This document shows, piece by piece, positions 5,471-12,057 of a DNA stretch of 20,342 nucleotides. The notes under the pieces were generated by a model. The model worked only from the letters and a program-made list of their open reading frames with translations, made no database searches and was not told the origin of the DNA. Both the position numbers and the translations under genes were made by a program. Positions within the stretch are counted from its first letter, which is position 1. Each line of letters begins with the position of its first letter. This DNA comes from a virus: positions 1 to 20,342 of IMG/VR virus record IMGVR_UViG_3300030943_000200; one strand, given 5' to 3'.

Positions 5471-5953
5471 GTGATAAAGAACAACATTGGCAAGGAGCTG
5501 AAAAAAGCGGATAAATCGCAGGCGTGGTTATCCTTGTTTACGGGCATCTCCACGGGCATGGTTTCGCAGCTGGTCAGCGGACGATCAATCCCGACGCAAC
5601 CGGAACTATCTCTGATGTGCGCTGCGTTTCTATGCCATCAGGAGAACCTGTATTCAGCTGACGTACTTGCCTTGATCAAGGGCACAGAGAAGCCGGAGCA
5701 GGTGGGCGGCAAATCCTACCGGGGCAAACACGTGCTGCTCACAGATGAGCTGGCAGGTGACGTGGACGCATATGGCGCACGGTATGGACTGACACGCAAC
5801 GAAGCGTCACGCACACTGATCATAATTGGTCTGCGCGATAAGGAACCCGTAGAGACCGTAGCGGTTGGAGCGGATAAAAACTGGCTGGAGGAGGTTTTGA
5901 AAAATGTGGAAGCGAATAGTAGCGCTGGCGCTACTGACCCTGCTGACGGTTGA
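5471..5953 (+). CDS. HTH plus ribbon-helix-helix-like DNA-binding regulator
   Basis: The 160-residue protein has an XRE-type helix-turn-helix at residues ~1-45 (IGKELKKADKSQAWLSLFTGISTGMVSQLVSGRSIPTQPELSLMCA). The second half (KHVLLTDELAGDVDAYGARYGLTRNEASRTLIIIGLRD) has the strand-helix-helix look of Arc/CopG ribbon-helix-helix proteins. Two DNA-binding modules in one short protein suggest a regulator, but the targets are unknown. GTG 5471 is preferred because GGGGTG lies just upstream; TTG 5453 is also in frame. It overlaps the next gene by 50 bases. A 71-base gap upstream carries only a small inverted repeat (TTTGA / TCAAA, 5430-5445). Confidence 0.7.
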   Translation: MIKNNIGKELKKADKSQAWLSLFTGISTGMVSQLVSGRSIPTQPELSLMCAAFLCHQENLYSADVLALIKGTEKPEQVGGKSYRGKHVLLTDELAGDVDAYGARYGLTRNEASRTLIIIGLRDKEPVETVAVGADKNWLEEVLKNVEANSSAGATDPADG

Positions 5954-6491
5954 GCTTGCGCACGCGGCGTTTACGTCTGCTGCGCGCGCGGAGATGCCGG
6001 TGCCGACACCAACGCAGGTTCCGCTGCAGGTCGTAAAGATCATCACAGAGCCAACACCGAGCGCAAAGCCGATTGATCGGCCGACGCCAGTGATCTATGA
6101 CTACCACGTCGGTAAATCGCACATAGATGCGGTCGCGCGCGGTATGTGGGGGTTGAACTCGGAAGATGAGAAACGCGGGTTTGCATTTTTGATCGTGAAC
6201 CGCACCTATAGCCGACGAATGCGCGCGGATGGGCAAAGAGAGTTCGCCGACAATATCAAAGGCAACGTGGAGCAGCCGGGCGAGTTTTTCTTTTATGATC
6301 CTGACGCGCCTGCATCAGCAGAAAACTGTGCGTTGGCGGAACTCTACATCAACGCGCAGATCACGTTCATCCTAACGAAGGAATTCACCGGGTACCCGTT
6401 TCCCTCCACAATGCTGTTCATGGCCTGGGACGGCGAGACACTGTGCTTCATGACGGAGCGCGGCGGCGAACCGTGGTATTACGGGGCATAG
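5904..6491 (+). CDS. Exported SleB-like (cell-wall-hydrolase-related) protein
   Basis: The 195-residue protein starts with a signal peptide: MWKR, a hydrophobic core to about residue 18, and a likely cleavage near AHAAF or ARAEM. A Pro/Thr linker (PVPTPTQVPLQ...PTPSAKP) follows, and then a domain related to the spore-cortex/cell-wall hydrolase SleB family: DAVARGMWGLNSEDEKRGFAFLIVNR, GNVEQPGEFFFYDPDAPASAENCALAELYINAQ. The segment corresponding to the family's conserved 'GE(A/C)RG' loop is shortened to GLNSEDE, so catalytic activity is questionable. GGAGG (5887-5891) precedes the start inside the upstream gene. The location among early genes, away from a lysis cassette, suggests a surface or envelope role rather than lysis; this is inference. 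Confidence 0.6.
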   Translation: MWKRIVALALLTLLTVELAHAAFTSAARAEMPVPTPTQVPLQVVKIITEPTPSAKPIDRPTPVIYDYHVGKSHIDAVARGMWGLNSEDEKRGFAFLIVNRTYSRRMRADGQREFADNIKGNVEQPGEFFFYDPDAPASAENCALAELYINAQITFILTKEFTGYPFPSTMLFMAWDGETLCFMTERGGEPWYYGA

Positions 6492-6492
6492 T

Positions 6493-6792
6493 ATGGCAAA
6501 ACTGGTTGAACGCTTTATATGCCCGGTATGCAAGCGACATTCCACGAACGAGCCTGAAGCACTGAAGTGCCGAAATTCCCATGCGGTCATCAAAGAAGTA
6601 TGGGCGGTATCAGAACAGTACAAAGAGCCGTGGAAGAATAAGGCGTGCAATGTTGCACATTATGGCGAAGAACGAGCACTATTCGAGGCAGATCTTCCTG
6701 ACGATATCGCTAAACGCAAGCAAAAAATAGCTGAACTGATCGATACAGACCCAGAGAAATGCCGGCGACTTGGTTACACGCAGAAAAGCTGA
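6493..6792 (+). CDS. Small zinc-binding hypothetical protein
   Basis: The 99-residue product begins MAKLVERFICPVCKRHSTNEPEALKCRNSH. The C-P-x-C pair followed by C and H about 14 residues later looks like a single zinc knuckle. The rest is helical and charged. It starts two bases after the previous stop, so it is co-translated with the SleB-like gene. No family is named with confidence. Confidence 0.7.
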   Translation: MAKLVERFICPVCKRHSTNEPEALKCRNSHAVIKEVWAVSEQYKEPWKNKACNVAHYGEERALFEADLPDDIAKRKQKIAELIDTDPEKCRRLGYTQKS

Positions 6793-6804
6793 TAGGAGCG
6801 GACT

Positions 6805-7443
6805 ATGGAACAGAGCAAGCAAACAACAAAACAAACCATCTGCTGGGGGTGCGCGCGGGCACTGCTCATACCCGGCGTTGCCTGCCCGTGGTCGCTTTAC
6901 TTTCATCCTGTGCCCGGATGGACGGCGCGTAGAAACGATATCGTTTCGCAAAACAACGGGTTGAGAACGAAACGATCAACAGAATCATACGTTGTCAGCC
7001 AATGTCCGCTCTTTTTGAGCGATGAAGACTATAACAAAAAAAACAAAAACAAGGAGGAATTTATCATGCAACAAGGCATCAACACCAGCGACACTTCCAA
7101 AATGGAACGGTTTGACATGAAAACCAAAGATGCAGTTCCGGAGATCAAAATCAAAGACCGCTCCATATCGCTGCCAGCGGTAGATACATTCGACGCAGGA
7201 AAAGAAATCGTCGTGTTTATCAGTAAAGACGGGCAGCGGATTGAGCTCGAGCAGGGTGCCGACGGGTTTCCTGTAAGCGCGACCGGCCGTGGCGGCGCAG
7301 GGCGCATTATTTACTGCCAGATCGCAATCGCCAGCCTAAAGAAACGCGGGATTCAAATTCCGCAGCGCGCAGAAGTGCAATGCAATGGCACCGGAAAGTG
7401 GTTCGCGGAGCTGAAGACTGCGGAAGCGGGGGTAAACACATGA
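6805..7443 (+). CDS. Long in-frame product: 'CPW/PVPGW' Cys-rich module fused to a downstream hypothetical protein
   Basis: From ATG 6805 (TAGGAG upstream) the frame is open for 212 residues. Residues 12-72 (CWGCARALLIPGVACPWS..FHPVPGWTARR......SYVVSQCPLF) match a common stand-alone small phage protein with C-x2-C, CPW, PVPGW and C-P-x-F signatures, probably zinc-binding. That protein normally ends soon after 'CPLF'. Here no stop codon occurs. Translation runs through a linker (LSDEDYNKKNKNKEEFI) that is really an A-rich leader plus ribosome binding site, and into the next gene. This suggests loss of a stop codon, or production of both a fusion and a short protein from ATG 7066. Confidence 0.6.
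   Translation: MEQSKQTTKQTICWGCARALLIPGVACPWSLYFHPVPGWTARRNDIVSQNNGLRTKRSTESYVVSQCPLFLSDEDYNKKNKNKEEFIMQQGINTSDTSKMERFDMKTKDAVPEIKIKDRSISLPAVDTFDAGKEIVVFISKDGQRIELEQGADGFPVSATGRGGAGRIIYCQIAIASLKKRGIQIPQRAEVQCNGTGKWFAELKTAEAGVNT
7066..7443 (+). CDS. Hypothetical protein from internal start (second half of 6805-7443)
   Basis: ATG 7066 has an ideal ribosome binding site AAGGAGG (7051-7057) eight bases upstream, and an A-rich leader like those before the XRE and rep genes. The 125-residue product (MQQGINTSDTSKMERFDMKTKDAVPEIKIKDRS...) is predicted mostly beta. It ends with the segment AEVQCNGTGKWFAELKTAEAG. It is probably the main product of this half; the upstream Cys-rich module is in frame with it. 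The stop overlaps the next start in ATGA. No family was recognised. Confidence 0.65.
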   Translation: MQQGINTSDTSKMERFDMKTKDAVPEIKIKDRSISLPAVDTFDAGKEIVVFISKDGQRIELEQGADGFPVSATGRGGAGRIIYCQIAIASLKKRGIQIPQRAEVQCNGTGKWFAELKTAEAGVNT

Positions 7444-7733
7444 ACCCAACAACGTTCAAGGAAAAGAACCGCACCCTCACGCGCCCGCCGGACATGACGG
7501 AAGAGCAATGCACCCCGCTGGACGTCTTCACAGACGGCGAAACCTGCGTCAGCAGCTGGCGCATGACACTGCGCGAGCGGCTCTCCGCACTGTTCTTCGG
7601 CCGCTGCTGGATCGGCGTGCGCAGCGGCGCGACGCAGCCACCGATCTGGCTCATGTGCAGCCGCAGCGCGTTCCTGAAGCCGAAGAAGGAGAAGAAGGTG
7701 AAACCGGATGGCAAAGTCTCAGGCGACGTTTGA
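7440..7733 (+). CDS. Conserved phage hypothetical protein ('TQPPIWL' type)
   Basis: The 97-residue protein has the layout MNPTTFKEKNRTLTRPPDMTEEQCTPLDVFTDGETCVSSWRMTLRERLSALFFGRCWIGVRSGATQPPIWLMCSRSAFL. This matches a very common small protein in phages and mobile elements of gut bacteria. Hallmarks are the 'F...N..L..P..M..E.C..L.V..DG..C.S.W..S..ER' and 'V.SG.TQPP.WL' blocks. Its function is unknown. The start overlaps the previous stop (ATGA), and the basic C-terminal tail overlaps the next gene by 26 bases. Confidence 0.8.
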   Translation: MNPTTFKEKNRTLTRPPDMTEEQCTPLDVFTDGETCVSSWRMTLRERLSALFFGRCWIGVRSGATQPPIWLMCSRSAFLKPKKEKKVKPDGKVSGDV

Positions 7734-8610
7734 AATCGAAATGGCGCTTTATGGTGAACGGAGGAAAATGGCCGTTTACGGATGCTTCGAAGTGTCGATA
7801 GGCTTTTACCGCCACCACCCTGCGTACGGTGATCAGCGCGTCGACTTCATCACGATGGACTCGCAAGGGATTTTCAGGGCATACGAGATTAAAGTCACAA
7901 AGGCGGACTTTCACAGCAAATGCGCCAACTCGTTCGTCGGTCACTATAACTACTATGCGATGCCGCTGGAGCTCTACGAACAGGTAAAACATGAAATTCC
8001 GGATCACGTCGGTGTTTGGTGTAATGGCGTAGTCAAGAAGCCCAAGCGCGTCGAGCCGAGCGTTCCAACTGACGTTCTTGCAATGTCGATGGTGAGATCT
8101 CTCTCAAGGGATGCCGACAGGTATTTGCAGGCGATTATGGACGGCGACAAACCGGAAAATCGAAAGCTGGCAAGCGAACGCAAAAAGAACCAAAAAACCA
8201 TTCACGAGCTGCGCAGGAGCGTGCAGCACCTGCAGGAAAGTCTTTCGTTCTACAAGGGCAGACCATTTGTAGACCTCGGAGAGAAAGCCGATTCCATCAA
8301 GCTGTATAGGCGATTATTCAGTCAGGCGCAGAAGGAAACGAGAGAGCTGCGCAAAGAAGTATCTGACCTGCGCGAGCGGACGACGCCGATGCCTGCCCGG
8401 CGTGACATCGCCGAGGAGCCGACCAAGGACGTTAACGGCGGTATCTTCGGCAAGGGCGTACCAATCTGGTTCTGTCCGAAGTGCGGAATGTTTAACACCC
8501 CATCGCATGCGTTCTGTTGGAAGTGCGGGCAGGCGCTGTCGTTTGACATTCCGGGTAAGCGCGCGGGCGCACACGCGAGAGAGGAGACCTATGAAGAAGG
8601 CAACGTCTGA
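7708..8610 (+). CDS. PD-(D/E)XK-like nuclease-fold protein with coiled coil and C-terminal zinc ribbon
   Basis: The 300-residue protein has three parts. Residues ~1-110 look like a PD-(D/E)XK restriction-like fold. RVDFITMD (D46) is followed by FRAYEIKVTKADF, where E60-x-K62 is the E-x-K catalytic pair. This is the layout of MmcB-type and related DNA repair or accessory nucleases. Residues ~150-225 are a long charged helix or coiled coil. Residues ~253-275 (WFCPKCGMFNTPSHAFCWKCG) are a CxxC...CxxC zinc ribbon. It may act in DNA processing or repair. GAAGGAG ribosome binding sites precede ATG 7708, and the end overlaps the next gene by 20 bases. Confidence 0.7.
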   Translation: MAKSQATFEIEMALYGERRKMAVYGCFEVSIGFYRHHPAYGDQRVDFITMDSQGIFRAYEIKVTKADFHSKCANSFVGHYNYYAMPLELYEQVKHEIPDHVGVWCNGVVKKPKRVEPSVPTDVLAMSMVRSLSRDADRYLQAIMDGDKPENRKLASERKKNQKTIHELRRSVQHLQESLSFYKGRPFVDLGEKADSIKLYRRLFSQAQKETRELRKEVSDLRERTTPMPARRDIAEEPTKDVNGGIFGKGVPIWFCPKCGMFNTPSHAFCWKCGQALSFDIPGKRAGAHAREETYEEGNV

Positions 8611-8797
8611 ATGTCACGTCTGCGGGGGAACGCAGCTGATTTATGCGTTTATGGCCATTGGAGTTGGCGTATCGCACTGCCCGACCTGCGGACAAACCTC
8701 GATCGGTGTAATAGAGCGCGAACAAAAGCGTCCCTTGCAAGGAAAAGAACGGATTGCAACGATTCTGAATTCGGAGGATAAACCCCATGCCAGTTAA
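8591..8797 (+). CDS. Small zinc-ribbon protein
   Basis: The 68-residue product MKKATSECHVCGGTQLIYAFMAIGVGVSHCPTCGQTSIGV has two CxxC pairs about 19 residues apart, a classic rubredoxin-type zinc ribbon, plus a basic tail. The start at 8591 has GAGGAG just upstream and overlaps the nuclease gene by 20 bases. Such proteins bind nucleic acid or act as protein adaptors; the partner is unknown. Confidence 0.7.
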   Translation: MKKATSECHVCGGTQLIYAFMAIGVGVSHCPTCGQTSIGVIEREQKRPLQGKERIATILNSEDKPHAS

Positions 8798-9203
8798 AAA
8801 CTACACATCCAACGTGGACAGCTTCACCAGCCTCGGCGAGCTGCAAGGCGCGCTCGCGCGCGGCGGAGCCAGCAAGATACTGGTCGATTATGAGGGCGGC
8901 AAGCCCACGGGCGTAACCTTCATGCTCCAGACCGAACGCGGCGCGCAAGGCTTTTCACTTCCGGCCAACGTCGACGGTGTGGTGGAGGTATTCCGCAAGC
9001 AGAAGGTGCGCGCGGATCGCGACCAGGCAGAGCGCACCGCGTGGCGCAACATCCGCGACTGGGTGCTGGCGCAGATGGCGTTTATCGAATGCGGCGCGGT
9101 CAAGATGGACGAAGTGTTTCTGCCGTACCTCTCGGACGGCCAGAAGACGCTGTATCAGCTATACCAGAGCGGGCAGCTGCTGCTGCCGGAGGGGAACAGA
9201 TGA
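8787..9203 (+). CDS. Conserved phage hypothetical protein ('ERTAWRNIRDW' type)
   Basis: The 138-residue protein has an N-terminal alpha/beta part (Y/F-T-S..DS..SL.ELQ..L...GA..I..DYEGG.PTGVTFML). A helical part follows (DQAERTAWRNIRDWVLAQMAFIECGAVKMDEVFLPYLSDGQKTLYQLYQSG). This arrangement is common among phages and plasmids of Bacillota and actinobacteria. Its function is unknown. GGAGG (8775-8779) lies seven bases before ATG 8787. It overlaps the next start in ATGA. Confidence 0.75.
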   Translation: MPVKNYTSNVDSFTSLGELQGALARGGASKILVDYEGGKPTGVTFMLQTERGAQGFSLPANVDGVVEVFRKQKVRADRDQAERTAWRNIRDWVLAQMAFIECGAVKMDEVFLPYLSDGQKTLYQLYQSGQLLLPEGNR

Positions 9204-9661
9204 ACGAGAAAGAGGCGATTGAGCGTATAAAGGATCATATGCGTGTTCACAAGATCGGTGAACCGCCGCATTTGCACATCGCGGAAGCTCTTAACATGGC
9301 ACTCGATGCGCTTGAGCATAAACAGCTCACCAAGAAGGCGATTGAGAACCCGCAACTGATTCAACGCGCCTTCGCATTGGCGTGCAGAATTCTAGGCGAT
9401 GAACTCTTTTGCCCAAGCGCCCTGTTTAATATTGTGTGGGTGGAGTGTGAAGGCGAAACAGAACAATGCGGCGATCGAGATGTGTGGAAATTCTGGCAAA
9501 AATACATCAACGAAACAGTTGCTTCGGAACGTGTATGCAGGGTTTGCGGGTGTACTGAAAACAACGCGTGCGTAGACGCGAACCATTGCACTTGCTCCTG
9601 GACAGTAGAGGATTTGTGCAGCTCGTGCGCACCCGAAACGAAAGGAGAGCTTCATGGGTAA
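9200..9661 (+). CDS. Cys-rich zinc-binding hypothetical protein
   Basis: The 153-residue protein has a helical N-terminal half and a dense Cys cluster near the end: CRVCGCTENNACVDANHCTCSWTVEDLCSSC. The C-x2-C-x-C...C...C-x-C-W...D-L-C-x2-C pattern is found in many phage and mobile-element proteins, often next to replication or ParB-like genes. It is probably a zinc-binding module; the role is unknown. ATG 9200 overlaps the previous stop in ATGA. Confidence 0.7.
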   Translation: MNEKEAIERIKDHMRVHKIGEPPHLHIAEALNMALDALEHKQLTKKAIENPQLIQRAFALACRILGDELFCPSALFNIVWVECEGETEQCGDRDVWKFWQKYINETVASERVCRVCGCTENNACVDANHCTCSWTVEDLCSSCAPETKGELHG

Positions 9662-9983
9662 AAACAACCTTCGCAACGCGATTATAAAAGCACTTGGAGG
9701 CTTTACCGAAGATCGTAATGGACCGCCAGATCTGCCGCCGAGCATTCTTCCGAGCGTGAAAGCGTTCAAGTTCGATCGGGTGAAAGCGGTCATAACCATA
9801 GAGAACGCGCAAGCTGATCCGCGCGGTACAGTCAGTGATCTGAGGATGAGGATTCTACTTCGCCAACAGCTTGCTGAAGAACTCGATCATAGAGGATTAA
9901 TCAAGTACGACAAGCAAACTGATGCGAGCGGTACCGTGCTCGCAGCGTCCATCTACGTCGGGAAAGCCGATGATCATGAGTAG
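9654..9983 (+). CDS. Hypothetical protein
   Basis: The 109-residue protein begins MGKNNLRNAIIKALGGFTEDRNGPPDLPPSILPSV. A short helix and Pro-rich segment are followed by an alpha/beta half (LRMRILLRQQLAEELDHRGLIKYDKQTDASGTVLAASIYVG). GAAAGGAGAG precedes ATG 9654. It overlaps genes on both sides by 8 bases. No family was recognised. Confidence 0.65.
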   Translation: MGKNNLRNAIIKALGGFTEDRNGPPDLPPSILPSVKAFKFDRVKAVITIENAQADPRGTVSDLRMRILLRQQLAEELDHRGLIKYDKQTDASGTVLAASIYVGKADDHE

Positions 9984-10188
9984 ACTAACCATCCTTCGTC
10001 CATATCTTCCACCGTGGTTATGCGCAAAGCTCGGGCACCCGTGGCGCGATACAAGGTCCAGGCAATACGTGAAGATCGACGGGAAGAAAGTTGACTGCTG
10101 GGTGAACGAACGCCACTGCGATCGATGCGGAGCGACGGAGACGCTCTCAACAAAACCGATTGAGGAAGGGGAAACCGATGAGCCTTAG
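9976..10188 (+). CDS. Small zinc-finger protein
   Basis: The 70-residue product contains LCAKLGHPWRD and, about 27 residues later, HCDRCGATE. This C...H / C-x2-C module resembles small phage zinc-binding proteins and looks related to the N-terminus of the next gene. ATG 9970 is in frame but would be too close to the GGGAAAG ribosome binding site, so 9976 is used. Function is unknown. Confidence 0.6.
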   Translation: MSRLTILRPYLPPWLCAKLGHPWRDTRSRQYVKIDGKKVDCWVNERHCDRCGATETLSTKPIEEGETDEP

Positions 10189-11029
10189 CACGTATTTCAC
10201 GCAGCTGTTCTGCAAGCATGATGATCGGGCGATCGCGCGAAGTCTCGATAATCGATCCGTATTGTCTAAATGCAAAAAGTGCGGTCGTCTACTTGAATTC
10301 GAGAAGTTTCTAAACATCGAATACAGCATATCTGAGAAGACGTTTAAAACAGAGCGCGGCAGGTGGCTTGACATTCCGCCGCCGATCCCACCGATAAGCA
10401 ATAAGTTTTTTGATCAAGCACTGATTGATATCGCCAAGACGCGCCTTGTACACGACGGTTCAGGCCAGAAGCGAGAAATCCCGACCAACAGCAGCAAGCG
10501 CGTGGAGTTTCGTCGATACGAGATGATCGCGTCGAAAGATCAGGATAACCCATCCGTAGACCAGAAAAGAGACCTCGCACACAAACTGAAGAACGTTCAC
10601 AGCAGTACTGACGGCTACACGCTGGTGTCCTTGTGCAACGAAGCGGCAGTTGAGATTGAGCGGCTGCAGCGCACGCAAAAGATCACCGGCAGCACTTCCG
10701 ACGGCTACCACACCTTTGATGAGCTGTATCGCCACCGCGGGATCCTCTTCGCGCTGATCTGCGCCGACCATAAGGAAATCGCGTGGAAGTCAAAGAAGCA
10801 CCACGACGGCACGATGTACGACGGCATGTTCCTCTGCGGTATCGACACACCGTATGGCCAGGCAACGTATCACATGGATCTCGAACCGTTCTGGAACATG
10901 ATCAAGGTGCGAGAGCTGGAAACCGCACCGGAGTGGGACGGGCACACGCCTGACATGGCGCTTAACCGCATTGCGGCTATGGCAATGGATCGGTTCATCC
11001 CAATAGAAAAGGGAGTTTTAGAAGAATAA
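10178..11029 (+). CDS. WDGH-domain protein with N-terminal zinc module
   Basis: The 283-residue product has a small zinc module at the N-terminus (FCKHDD, then CKKCGRLLEF: C12, H14, C32, C35). A polar middle region (~70-170) follows. The C-terminal domain (~173-270) contains DGYHTFDELYRHRGILFALICADHKEIAWKSKKHHDGTMYDGMFLCGIDTPYGQATYHMD and PEWDGHTP, the WDGH motif at 253-256. WDGH-domain proteins are common in phages of Bacillota; to my knowledge their biochemical role is not established. ATG 10178 is preferred over TTG 10160 because GAGGAAGGGG precedes it. It overlaps the previous gene by 11 bases. Confidence 0.75.
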   Translation: MSLSTYFTQLFCKHDDRAIARSLDNRSVLSKCKKCGRLLEFEKFLNIEYSISEKTFKTERGRWLDIPPPIPPISNKFFDQALIDIAKTRLVHDGSGQKREIPTNSSKRVEFRRYEMIASKDQDNPSVDQKRDLAHKLKNVHSSTDGYTLVSLCNEAAVEIERLQRTQKITGSTSDGYHTFDELYRHRGILFALICADHKEIAWKSKKHHDGTMYDGMFLCGIDTPYGQATYHMDLEPFWNMIKVRELETAPEWDGHTPDMALNRIAAMAMDRFIPIEKGVLEE

Positions 11030-11030
11030 G

Positions 11031-11046
11031 GCGCACGCGGTTGCGC
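11031..11046 (+). other. GC hairpin directly before ribosome binding site of 11060 gene
   Basis: GCGCA (11031-11035) pairs with TGCGC (11042-11046), and the ribosome binding site AGGAG follows at once. A similar arrangement occurs at 11466-11481 on the other side of the same gene. Confidence 0.4.
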
Positions 11047-11059
11047 AGGAGAAATAATT

Positions 11060-11452
11060 ATGGCAATAATTTTGAAAAGAGTTCAGTTAGGAGCATATGC
11101 GTTATTCATGCATGAACCTTCGGCGAAAGAATCAGCTGAAGTATCAACCAGCATACTGAATCAAATCGGGGTTGATATCAGAAAAGCAAAAGGGATATGC
11201 ATCTCGATTGACAGATTTGATATTATTTACCGAACGCCGGAAGATGATGCAGATTTTGAACGCCTGATGAAAAAGCTAGATCTAGTAAAAAGCCAAGTCC
11301 TTCCCCTGCAAACTGAAACGAAGTGGACGGTTGGAATCGCGACAGATCTGGAGTTTCTCATACAAGAAGAGGATCAACTAACCGCTTTCGAACTATGCAA
11401 AACACTGCTTGTAGAGGGCATTTCTCCGGAGCCGTTCAGGAGAATTGATTAA
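11060..11452 (+). CDS. Orphan hypothetical protein, AT-richer than neighbours
   Basis: The 130-residue product MAIILKRVQLGAYALFMHEPSAKESAEVSTSILNQIG... is predicted alpha/beta, with no Cys motif and no recognised family. AGGAG (11047-11051) precedes ATG 11060. Its base composition is visibly more AT-rich than the flanking genes. It is the only gene here separated from both neighbours by non-overlapping gaps, each carrying a GC hairpin. It may be a recently acquired cassette (inference). Confidence 0.65.
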   Translation: MAIILKRVQLGAYALFMHEPSAKESAEVSTSILNQIGVDIRKAKGICISIDRFDIIYRTPEDDADFERLMKKLDLVKSQVLPLQTETKWTVGIATDLEFLIQEEDQLTAFELCKTLLVEGISPEPFRRID

Positions 11453-11465
11453 CATGGTAATGATA

Positions 11466-11481
11466 TGCGCGCGGCCGCGCA
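11466..11481 (+). other. GC hairpin directly before ribosome binding site of the ArpU-like gene
   Basis: TGCGCG (11466-11471) is perfectly complementary to CGCGCA (11476-11481), with loop CGGC, and it runs into AGGAGGTGA. It could shield or expose the ribosome binding site, or mark a cassette junction. Confidence 0.5.
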
Positions 11482-11496
11482 GGAGGTGAGAGCAGC

Positions 11497-11940
11497 ATGA
11501 CGCTTGAGCAGCTGGATCAATACGGCAAACTCAAAACGCGGTGGGGTGTCCTGTACCGCAAGACCGGTGAACGCCGGGAAGAAAAGGTTGATTGTGTTGT
11601 TGACATCGTAGAGGGGTCAAACAGATCATTTCCATTTCAGCGCGTCCATTTCAGCATTGCGGGGCTGGATCCGGAGCAACTGCAGCGCAAGTCCATGCAA
11701 ATATGCGGCTGGGAACGCGAGATGACCGAGATTGATGCCGATCTGAAGCGGATAGAAGAGTATATCGCAGGGGCTACAGATCCCATCGTGAAGACCGCCA
11801 TGGAGCTGTATTACATCAGCGGGTCGACGTGGCCCATGGTGTCGACAGAGATCTACGGCAACGCATCAAACGGCAATTCAATTCGTATGGCTGTACAGCG
11901 TTATGTCGAGAAATATCCAGTTAATCCGGTGAAAGAATAA
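11497..11940 (+). CDS. ArpU/RinA-like phage late transcription regulator
   Basis: The 147-residue protein has the size and layout of ArpU-family (sigma-like) late activators. The start is helical (MTLEQLDQYGKLKTRWGVLYRK). A 'hydrophobic-strand' segment follows (RSFPFQRVHFSIAGLDPEQLQRKSMQICGWEREM), and then a C-terminal sigma-region-4-like HTH (YIAGATDPIVKTAMELYYISGSTWPMVSTEIYGNASNGNSIRMAVQRYVEKYP) with the family's 'I...D......I...RY..G..W..V...' pattern. Its position immediately upstream of the terminase genes is diagnostic. It probably activates the promoter at 11943-11976. AGGAGGTGA (11481-11489) precedes ATG 11497. Confidence 0.7.
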   Translation: MTLEQLDQYGKLKTRWGVLYRKTGERREEKVDCVVDIVEGSNRSFPFQRVHFSIAGLDPEQLQRKSMQICGWEREMTEIDADLKRIEEYIAGATDPIVKTAMELYYISGSTWPMVSTEIYGNASNGNSIRMAVQRYVEKYPVNPVKE

Positions 11941-11942
11941 AG

Positions 11943-11976
11943 TTGTGCGTTTTGTGCGTTTTTAATGTGTTAGAAT
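11943..11976 (+). promoter_or_regulatory. Candidate late promoter with tandem activator repeats
   Basis: TTGTGCGTTT occurs twice in tandem (11943-11952 and 11952-11961, 9-base period). Downstream is TGT-TAGAAT (11968-11976), an extended -10 element one base from TGnTATAAT. There is no consensus -35 at 17 bases, so activation is probably needed. The location between the ArpU-like gene and the terminase genes fits the late promoter that such regulators control. Confidence 0.55.
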
Positions 11977-11997
11977 CGAAACATAGAAATAGCGTCT

Positions 11998-12031
11998 GAA
12001 ACAGACCCGCTGCGCGCGGGCCTGTTTTTTT
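11998..12031 (+). terminator. Intrinsic terminator / attenuator in the late leader
   Basis: AACAG (12000-12004) plus CCCGC (12006-12010) pair with GCGGG (12016-12020) plus CTGTT (12022-12026), with one A-C mismatch, loop TGCGC, and seven Ts at 12025-12031. It lies just downstream of the predicted -10 (11971-11976). It could end the early operon and also attenuate late transcription. Confidence 0.7.
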
Positions 12032-12057
12032 ATGCGCACAAACGGCAGGTGGTGACC

